A stretch of 64,000 nt of DNA from Chaetoderma sp. LZ-2023a (lineage: Eukaryota; Mollusca; Caudofoveata; Chaetodermatida; Chaetodermatidae): contig CM067374.1 in the NCBI GenBank assembly GCA_034401795.1, forward strand, positions 92,899,398 to 92,963,397, written 5' to 3'. The position numbers and the translations under genes were made by a program. Below, one piece after another: positions 23,079 to 64,000 of this stretch. Every line of letters begins with the position of its first letter. The stretch's first letter is position 1. The notes below the pieces were generated by a model that saw nothing but the letters and a program-made list of their open reading frames with translations, searched no databases and was not told where the DNA came from.

Positions 23079-25571
23079 TTAAAATTTAACTTTGCAGGTT
23101 TTTACTTCAGCAAATCGGCGAATGATGGCACTAAAATCAATGTTTGTCACAAACTCATTTTCAATGCTCATGATGCTCAGAGCGTTCAAGCCTTGTTTGG
23201 CTCATAGTTGCACGTTTCTCACTTTTTGCTGGCCAGTTTGGAGGATGATCGCTCCCCTTCACAAACTGAACAAGGCATGGTGAGGTATATGCGAATGGAA
23301 AATGGAGACGTTCGGAAAGCAAGTTGCACCGGCACTAGTTAAAGCGCTTGTGAATGATTTCAAAAGGTAACATTCATCAGAATCAGAAGGATGGGTTTGA
23401 ATCAATGCATGAAAATGTATTATTTTACCTGCCAAAAATTCCTCCAAATCATCTGGATATTTGAGTACAAGATTTTGTGCACATTGTCTTTTGTAATCTG
23501 CAGAAGCAGTAAGATCAAACAGAGGAAAAAATCATTCTAAACACGTTTGTTCGCTGAAGAACTCTTCTCCATTTCGTGTCGAAGGCAGTCAAGTATTACT
23601 AGAAATGTTTGTACACGAAATTGTCACAAGGGCTGAAGCTGTGGTCAGCAGATGTACCATCATCTACGTGCTTCTTGCGTTTCACAATTCGCGTATTGTC
23701 ACGATGGTAATGGACAAGATTTTCCTCTGTGCTACAAAGCATTTTCAAGGCTTCACTTTCGAATTTATCAAAATCATCTCTGATCGTTATCAAGTAACTG
23801 GTAAGCGATTCCATGTAATCAACAACACGTTTGAGGGCTAGACCTTCGCTCTGTAGCACTAGGTTGGCATGATGTGTACGCTCCAGTGCCTCTGTCCAGA
23901 AACAGCACATAACACCACATTCCAGACGATTCAATGCAGAAGCCAGGCTTTTTGCATCACTCCCGGTGTTTGGGCTCTGATCTTTATCATTCAGCAGCAC
24001 ATCCACGGTGGACTGGTAATTGAGTTTAATTGCTCTGACAGCGTCATGCCGTGCAACGACTTCACTAGCAATAAGCGAGTTCCTTTCGACTCTGCCGTTA
24101 ATGTTTTCGCTAGCATTTCCCACCGATGTGTGGAACTCGAGAAGAATGTGTAGACTGTTTTAAGAACTCCAAAAAGAATGTTACGGCTTCAGGGCAAGAA
24201 CTAGCAGCCGTTTGGTCCACTAAATTTAGCGAGTGGGCGCTGCATGGAACATACAATGCCAGCGGATGCACCGCATGATCACAGCTTGTACTCCTTTATA
24301 TTTCCCCGACATATTGGAAGCACTATCATAACCTTGAGCTCTGCAATTGGAAATTTCCAGACCAAGCTCATGTAGTTGTTGCAGAATATCATTTGCTATA
24401 GATTCTCTTGTATGACTTGAAATTGGAATACATTCTATAAATCTTTCAACTGGAATTAAAGTGTCAGAATTAACATAGCGGAGAATAAATGTTAACTGAT
24501 CAACGTGCCAGAGATCAGGAGTTGAATCAACTATGATCCCAAAGTACTTGGAAGATTTACGTTCTTGCACAATCTTCTCAACGATGTGTTTTCCAATAAT
24601 GTCAATAAACTCTTCGCACGCAGTGGATGATAAGTACGATACGTTTCCTCGTCCGCAGTTTCCATAAGATTCCAAATGATCTGCTAAAAATGTGTCATGT
24701 TTGGGCAGAAGTTCTAGCAAGCACATGTAGTTTCCATTTTCCACTGCCCCAAATTTCTGTTTTTTCTCGCAAAGGCAATCCACGCTCACCACAAAAAAGG
24801 ATAACCGATAGCACACATTCGAGCACCAGCTACCAATAAGCACATTGTTTCTTGTAACCGTCACTAAAAGCAGAATTCACCATACCTCCTTTTTCTAGCG
24901 AACACCAGGTGATATATGATTTAGAGTGACATTCACCATTTTCATGTGTTGAGATTCTTGCTGATGCGTTTTTCCAGTCATTAAACCTGGAAACCAACTG
25001 ATCTGAGCCTTTCGAATTAGTGAGTTTGCAAATCCCACAGTATAACATTTTTGTTGCTCTTGAAAACACTAACAGGGGCGGGTTTGTTAACAAGTTCACC
25101 GTTAGCCATCTTGGGCTTAAACATAGTTTCTGATATGAAACGCTGTTGTGTTCCAAAAGTTTGTGCAGTAGACTGGATCAATTCTGGATCATTGAAATCG
25201 ATATTCTGTGGTAAGACGCCTTTTTCAAGGAAGTGGTTAATCAAGTCTGTAGAGCTATAGTCCTGCCAGTGAGATGGAGCATGACTAAATGTCTGATGAC
25301 ATTCAGAGTCAAATGATGAACTGTTCTTCGACGTCGTAGCAATATCAATATCAGCTGGTTCGTCTGTTTGTTGTATCTGCGTATCAGCTTCAGACATGGG
25401 TCCTTGTGAGGTGTTGGTGTTTGCGACAGCAGACTTATCACTCTCCGAATCCCTAGAACGCGGCGAAACAAATCCAAAGGTAGACAAAGGTTATACATGT
25501 TTCACAGCAGATTCGGGTTTCTCTTTACGTTTCTTTCGCTTTTCAGCACCGCTTTCATAAGTTCGCTCCAT
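23079..25571 (-). pseudogene. hAT-family transposase, ZMYM1-like (DUF4371), broken
   Basis: Read on the - strand from ATG 25571, the N-terminus is MERTYESGAEKRKKRKEK. Next come a low-complexity stretch, HWQDYSSTDLINHFLEKG, and a TTF-type zinc-finger region with LVSRFNDWKNA. The DUF4371 core reads FGIIVDSTPDLWHVDQLTF and YDSASNMSGKYKGVQA. A further block has SLASALNRLECGVMCCFW and ENLVHYHRDNTRIVKRKK. The C-terminal hAT dimerisation domain has GERSSSK and ATMSQTRLER. At least one stop and several frameshifts separate these blocks, so it is dead. Related proteins are annotated as zinc finger MYM-type 1-like; that name reflects hAT ancestry. The - strand upstream flank ends in a hAT-like terminus at 26174. 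Confidence 0.85.
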
Positions 25572-25716
25572 TTCACCTCAGTCACACACCTGTAATAAAA
25601 TTAAAAGAAAATTATTAGTGTGAGTATACACAGACAATTGTGGGTGTTACACTATTTAGGCATGACAGGGGATGGAACCCACGCTGACGCGCTGCATCTA
25701 CTCTAGCATCAACGCA

Positions 25717-25843
25717 TCTCACATACTTACACTAGGCTTGCCGAGTTGGCTCAGTGGATATGTTTGCGAGCTATGGTGCTGCACCATAGCTCGCAAACAT
25801 ATCCACTGAGCCAACTGGGCAAGCCTAGTGTGAGTATGTGAGA
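25717..25843. repeat. 127-bp near-perfect palindrome with A-box-like arms
   Basis: Arms 25717-25779 and 25781-25843 pair with about two mismatches in 63. Each arm carries a tRNA A-box-like GTTGGCTCAGTGGAT. It sits in the upstream part of the hAT element. Confidence 0.9.
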
Positions 25844-25910
25844 CTATGAAGTCAATCACTGACCGGGAACCACCAATAAAACTATCAAGTATCAAGACAA
25901 GCAACTGTGA

Positions 25911-26034
25911 CAGCTTAGTCGCTCATTGCCTCATTCACAAAGAAAAGCACACAGGTCTGTCAATTGTCATTGACATTGACTGTCAATGACACTTGACAAG
26001 CATACTTTTCATTGTGAATGAGCGACTAAGCTGT
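25911..26034. repeat. inverted repeat with ~30-bp arms
   Basis: ACAGCTTAGTCGCTCATT at 25911 is matched by its inverse, AATGAGCGACTAAGCTGT, near 26034. Both arms extend inward with CATTCACAA. The centre has smaller nested repeats of TGTCAATGACA. Confidence 0.85.
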
Positions 26035-26100
26035 ACCTACGTTCTATTGCTGGGCCCAGTCAGCTGTACACATTATTTATTTGTAAAACTTTTTTTATCA

Positions 26101-26174
26101 AAGCTTGGGGGCCCCTTTGAGCTCGGGGGCCACTAGGCTTAGCCTAGTTAGCCTATTGGATAATCCGGCACTGT
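26101..26174 (-). mobile_element. hAT terminal region
   Basis: On the - strand the end reads CAGTGCCGGATTATCC, then GGCTAACTAGGC and GGGGCCCC-rich text. CAGTG/CAGGG plus GGGCCC-rich subterminal sequence is the usual hAT terminus. The partner end was not found. Confidence 0.6.
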
Positions 26175-26196
26175 CCCTGATTCCAGGTCCCATTCA

Positions 26197-26510
26197 CGCC
26201 ATATCTAGGCGGATTTTCATTTCAGTCTATTATGCCATTGCGGCTAACTTCCACCGTTTTTACATTGGTACCCATTTATGCTCATGGTTGGGGAGAGGCA
26301 AGGCGCGACGGAGATTCTCAATGCTTCCAATGATGTCGAGATACGGAACATTTCAAGTGCGAACCAGGTTCCCCGGTTACGTAGTCTTGAGCGCTAGTCA
26401 CTACATCACGTCGCATCCTTCCATCAAGCCATATCTAGGCTGGTTTATATTGCAGTCTATTATTGGTAACTTCCTCAGTTTTTACATTGGTACCATTTAT
26501 ACTCCTGGGT
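26197..26510. repeat. ~85-bp block present twice
   Basis: GCCATATCTAGGC, CAGTCTATTAT, GGTAACTTCC and TTTTTACATTGGTACC occur in the same order at about 26197-26285 and 26426-26510. Confidence 0.75.
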
Positions 26511-26639
26511 TACAATGGCTTTCACTCATTTCTGTTTCAAAATAATCAACAACCTGTCGTTGTCGGGGTTATGGCTACGCTATTGGATACACTACGCCAG
26601 TGTTATAGGTAAGTCTGCGTATAATTTGAAGTCACGCAT

Positions 26640-26735
26640 TGGCCCCCAAAATTAAGACAAAAAATGGTGTGTGTCACCTTTTGGGGGCTCTGGTAATTTG
26701 GGGGCCCTATGCAAATGCACTGCCTTAAGTTCGGT
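26640..26735. mobile_element. second hAT-like terminus
   Basis: GGGGGCCCTATGCAAATGCACTG resembles another hAT end, facing the same way as 26174. Possibly a remnant or a MITE. Confidence 0.35.
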
Positions 26736-26929
26736 CCTGGTATTAAAGACTGTCTCTCGCTCTGTGACCCGGATATGCGTAGCAGCAGCTTCATCGGACT
26801 AACTTCTCAGGCTCTTTCCAAGCGATGGATGCTGCACATGCGTGCACGTATGCAGGTAATTTTTATACTTCGTCTTCTTCCATCTTCAGCGAGGGTGAAG
26901 GTGTACATGTGGCGGGTGTCTTGTGTCCA

Positions 26930-26956
26930 CCCCCCCCCCCCCCCCCCCCCCCCCCC
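26930..26956. repeat. poly-C run
   Basis: A run of C of about 27 bases, followed by C/T-rich sequence to 26994. Confidence 0.95.
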
Positions 26957-27572
26957 TCCCATTTCCCCCCCTCCCCCCCTGTCCTTTATTAACCCCACCT
27001 CTCTCGACTATGGCTATGCCACCATCCGTGAGGGGATTAGTAACCCCGTTATGGCCAAATGCCAGTCACAGCGTACTAGTACCCCGCGTAACCGACGTAT
27101 TCTTATTACATCCCCAAGAAGCAAATGATTTTAACTGTCTGCTCATTTCACGGTTCCGCCACGGTATAAAATATATATGGCTAAGAATAGAATGAAACTA
27201 GTTACTTTTCTTACATTATGCACTAACGCGTCGAGCATTACATATTCAGATGACAACCTTATGTTACACACCTGTATGGAGTAGACGGTACATGTCATGC
27301 GTATAAGTTGTGCATAACCGGCAGATTCAGATTGTGTCATCACGCAACCATTTCAAGTGTCTGGCGGTGTATTACATTCACATTTACGCCGTCCTTATGA
27401 ATTTATATTGACGTCATATCAGGACGTGCCATACCTTCCCACCTGGGCAATATTTTATTTGAAAAAGTAACAAACGATACGCGACCGCCTGCACTAAGCG
27501 CATCTTTAACTTCCTAACTGCTGCAAGCCACCAGACACTAATTTCAATAGACAATCAACTCTGGGCATGCTA

Positions 27573-27653
27573 AATATTTTGAAAACTATTTGACTGAAAG
27601 TTGTTGGTGGCTTAGCCACCAACATCTTTCAATCAAATAGTTTTCAAAATATT
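27573..27653. mobile_element. 81-bp foldback, family A-related centre
   Basis: AATATTTTGAAAACTATTTG is matched by its inverse across the centre GGTGGCTTAGCCACC. It resembles the family A palindrome but lacks its arms. Confidence 0.75.
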
Positions 27654-27659
27654 AATCAT

Positions 27660-28065
27660 ATCCAGATTTAAACCACATGGAAAATATATTTTGCAAAAAT
27701 TCTGCAGGCAGACAGTTAAAAGCGGACCGGAACTAGTCAAGCGTTACCTAGCGCGTCTGTTGAACATCATAACGAATATATTATACTCGGATGAGGATTA
27801 ATACTGCTCTTTGTCTCTCTACTTTGCATTCATGTGAATTAAAAATCATAAGCAGAGCAGCGCCTTTAGAAAATATATCTCTTTTTTAACGATACATATA
27901 CATTTATAAATATTGTAGTCGTAGAGATCGTGATTCGTGATTGCCTACACTCCGGTGATGGATGGAGTGAACAAGAACCTATTTGCAAACTAACGGAATA
28001 TTTTATTATAGCGTTATTTAATTGAATGTACCGCTCACCCTGTGTCTTACTTTCCTGGCCTGAGA
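27660..28065. other. 5' flank of the EGF-DOMON gene
   Basis: Non-coding. A TATA-like ATTTATAAATATT is near 27903, about 160 bp before the ATG. A 5' UTR or further upstream exon may lie here. Confidence 0.3.
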
Positions 28066-60952
<32,887 letters not shown>

Positions 60953-62842
60953 GTAAGCCCTGAGAAATTTTTAGTTGCGAATCGCAACTAGTATAAGACT
61001 GCCTTGTCTGTCTATCTGTCTGCCGGTTGCTAATCTCGGCAGTGGTTGCTACGGTGATTATTGCTAATACAACCATTGTCTTTGCATTCATTTTTCACAC
61101 CCCGAAGGCCAGTGTGAGTATTGCGGTTGATGTCGTTTGTCTGTTTGTGTGTTTGTTTGTCTCTCTGTTTATCCTAGGTATATCTGCGAAATCCTATAAT
61201 GTAGAATCACTAAATTTGGAACATACATTCATATTATGAGTGGCTAGAAAACGTTTTAGTTTGGTGTCAAGAGGTCAAGAATAAAGGTCATGGGGTCACC
61301 GAGTGCATCCTGAATTACACATTATCGTCAATAACTCTGCAATGCAAGAAAGTTACCAAATCTGCAACATACATACATTCATATTGTGCTTGTCTAGAAG
61401 GAAAATTTAGTTTCACGTCAAAACTTCAAATATCTAGGTCACGGGGTCACTAAGTGCATCCCGAAATACACATTTAAGCCATAAATCAGGAAGGTAGTAG
61501 TCGGGGAACCAAACTCTGTAGCGTGCACAAATAGGGTCGAACCTTATAGCCTCTGTTATAAATTTTTTGACATGATAGCACCATAGAGGGTATAGACCAG
61601 TCATAATACTCTTGCATTAGTAAATTATCGTGATTTTATGAGGATGGTATAGACAACAGCGAGGCCGTCTATATTAAGGGGAATAGGTAACAAGAATCGA
61701 CATAACTTTGGGTACAATCATAGTAGTCTAGCAAATGAACACTAAAATTGTTGCCTTTACAGACCCTTACCATTTTCTATATGTTAAATGAAGATCAATT
61801 ATTAAATTAGGTCAGCAAAGGTCAAAAGGTTATCAATTTGGAGCAGTACACGTGGAAACTAGACATTGTTGTGACTGACAAGGTGCTAGTAAAAGAATAT
61901 TTTGATGTTAACATCTTCAAAAGTGAGTATTAGGCCGAGTCTGAGAAATCTAATGGGTCAATGTTTATTTATTTCATGAAATATTGTTGCTATGACAACT
62001 GATAGAATGTCCACTTTGGAAAATAACAGAAAAATGCAATTATGGGGGTATAGTGAAAAATGAAATGAGCATAATATCACATCTACGTAACTGCACGTAA
62101 TGGCTAACCACTCAAAACGTTCCTTATTGTGGCCTCTATCATTTCATACAGGTTATATGTGAATCAGTTGAGTAAATAAGCCATCAGAGGTCAAAAGGTC
62201 ACACACATATTAACCAAACTACGTAAAATATGCTCAAAACGAACGAAAACACCCAACAATTTACGATAACCGTATGAAAGGCAATTTTATTGTACATCAG
62301 CCGCCATTAACTGGATAGAAGAAAAATGTCAGGGCACAGAGGCAACAAAACTTTTAGGAGATAAAGTTTCCATTAAGATAGTACCACCAAAGCTGATTAT
62401 ATTTGCATCCATGAAGAAGGGTCACGCATCCAAGCCAAGTCTATCAAGACGAAAGTGGAGTTACGCAGGCACTGCTTTCCCAAAGTGCTTATAACAATAC
62501 CAGAAAGGTTGTGTTTTCACATGAATGGATACATTGCCAAACATGAGTATTTTGCGTCTTCAACAAGGATATACAATGCACAACCGTAGCAAGTTTGAGT
62601 TTCTGATAGCTCTAATCGCAAAGGCCGGTCCTGAATACAACCACCATCTTTACTAGGCTGTCACCTGTCAACAGTTTATGCCATAGATGTAATGGCCTTT
62701 GTCAACAAATTTCAGCACCTAGGTACGAGAATATTTGGTGATTTTGAAAATGCTTCATTCAGAAAACTTTCAAGTTGAAACTCAGTAATTGTGGATTATC
62801 AACATTGTAGGTGATTGATATGAGTCACTGACAGTAGTACTC
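60953..62842. other. putative intron 12 or 3' region; no exon confirmed
   Basis: Two diverged copies of a GGTCA(T/C)GGGGTCAC-TGCATCC repeat lie at about 61270-61480. I found no clear next coding exon. Confidence 0.4.
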
Positions 62843-63233
62843 TTAACCGCCCTTGTGTCAACCTAACTCTTTAATGGTCAAACTGACCAAAACAACTTTG
62901 CAGTGGTCTTCAGACATGGCTATTTGAAAGACCTAGAGAAGAGTATTTTTAAATATTTACCACTAAAATGACTGGCTCGGTTACCGGTGGTAAATTTTCT
63001 AAAATACTCTTCTCTCTGCCTGCAGATGGACACTGGCTAAATAAAAACAGTAATTTTCTTTACCATTACCCCTTTAATGGTCAAGCCGGCGAAAAAAAAT
63101 TCAGTGGTAAATTTACAAAAATAGTCTTCTAAAATTAAAATATCTCGAACAATATTGAGCAGCATAATGTTTAATTGATATATCAAGTAGTATTTTGAGT
63201 ACTTTGAGGCTTTGTTAACACAAGACGGGTTAA
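62843..63233. mobile_element. family B long subfamily MITE, complete, inverted relative to 54469
   Basis: 391 bp from TTAACCGCCCTTGTGTCA to a right end that is the inverse of TTAACCCGTCTTGTG. It matches the reverse complement of 54469-54852 over most of its length, though the central palindrome is partly deleted. Confidence 0.88.
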
Positions 63234-63837
63234 CGGCGTGGCAGACAGAGGAGAGTTCAATCTGACACACCCAAGGAGTTTAGTTTATCACACAATCTAA
63301 ACGTTCCTGACTGGAAACTGTTCAACCCCCCAGAATAAAGCCAATTTGCAAGAGTTGATTGCTAACTCGGCGTGTGAAAATGTCGATTCTCTCTCTTCCA
63401 GATGATATGACTATGCTGTTAGGTAGATTAGAACATGTCAAATACTGTTATAGATCTGTCATGAAGAAGCAGACGAGGATTATGGCTCATCGGGCATATT
63501 GTGTGAATCATTTTAGACATACTAATGGGCGGTTGTTCATAATATAGATACTGACATAATCATAATATGGCTACATCCCCTTTGTCGCTTAGACTCTCTA
63601 AAGGAAATTTGGATTCGGAGAAATGAGACTTACTTTCCTGTCAATGACTTCATCAGACTATTGAGTGAGAAGTATGGCAAAGCGCCTCAAGAATCCTCTT
63701 GTGTCTATTTTACTGCTGTGTACATATGTGCTAAGTGAATGTATGTTACTGATTCGGTGATTCTACCTTCTTGCATTGCAGTTATTGACAAAAATGTGTA
63801 TTCCGGTATGCACTAAGTAACCCTGTGACCTAGATTC

Positions 63838-64000
63838 TTTTACCCTTTGACCCCAAACCAAAGATTTTTGCAGCCACTCATAATATCAATATATGTACCG
63901 AATTTGGTAATCTTACCTCATACGATTCCCGAGATATGCCTTGGACAAACAGACAGACAGACAGGCAGGCAGGCAGGCAGGCAGGCAAGCAGGCAGGCAG
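63838..64000. repeat. 'gtgacc...gacccc' repeat ending in (CAGA)n/(CAGG)n
   Basis: CCTGTGACCTAGATTC, CTTTGACCCCAAACC and CCCGAGATATGCC, then CAGA/CAGG tetranucleotides to the window edge. Similar text is common in lophotrochozoan and other marine invertebrate genomes as I recall. Confidence 0.7.

Noticed and set aside
26105-26545. 146-residue frame
   Set aside because: It crosses a hAT terminus and an 85-bp duplicated non-coding block, and no domain is seen.
62269-62580. About 70-codon open stretch (SRRKWSYAGTAFPKCL) with another open frame overlapping its end
   Set aside because: No family recognised, no start and no splice context. It may be a transposon relic but cannot be supported.

Overview
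The window is animal nuclear DNA, most likely from a marine invertebrate. The reasons are multi-exon genes with GT-AG introns and signal peptides, microsatellites everywhere, and a dense mix of LINE, DIRS, Tc1 and hAT relics, tRNA-type SINEs and hundreds of bases of foldback MITEs. Nothing looks prokaryotic. I could not fix the phylum. The transposon mix would fit a hemichordate, lancelet, brachiopod or mollusc.

The main result is a host gene on the + strand from 28066 to at least 60952, assembled by hand from twelve exons whose splice phases agree at all eleven junctions. It encodes a type I membrane protein of at least 850 residues. In order it has a signal peptide with a predicted mature N-terminal His, a cysteine-containing N-terminal domain, two EGF-like modules, a DOMON domain, one transmembrane helix and the start of a cytoplasmic tail. 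One large exon (52014-53192) inserts about 390 Ser/Thr/Pro-rich, mucin-like residues inside a loop of the DOMON domain. Three acceptor sites sit directly behind (AAT/ATT)n microsatellites.

A second host gene is represented by one exon on the - strand (8118-8267). It gives a signal peptide and the Cys-Cys-Thr-Pro start typical of ependymin-related secreted proteins. I could not place its later exons.

Region by region: 1-1212 is a gutted LINE split by a 188-bp repeat found again at 4049-4236. 4800-7300 holds LTR-like sequence with a 46-bp tandem repeat. 8762-10421 is an almost intact Tc1 element. 12850-14830 is a DIRS-type tyrosine-recombinase retroelement remnant. 15.3-22.5 kb is non-coding, with SINEs, satellites and MITEs. 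23079-26174 is a hAT element with a broken ZMYM1-like transposase on the - strand. From 28 kb on, introns of the DOMON gene carry a broken copy of an uncharacterised invertebrate gene family (32885-35840), LINEs at 38.0, 40.1-43.6, 55.8 and 56.6-60.3 kb, and many MITEs.

Two MITE systems dominate. Family A has TIRs near ATGGACCTTTCCAGTTT, a large central palindrome and one arm packed with TGACGTCA (CRE-like) palindromes. Family B is a perfect foldback flanked by TTAA, with a short and a long subfamily. One family B copy cleanly interrupts coding sequence at a TTAA.
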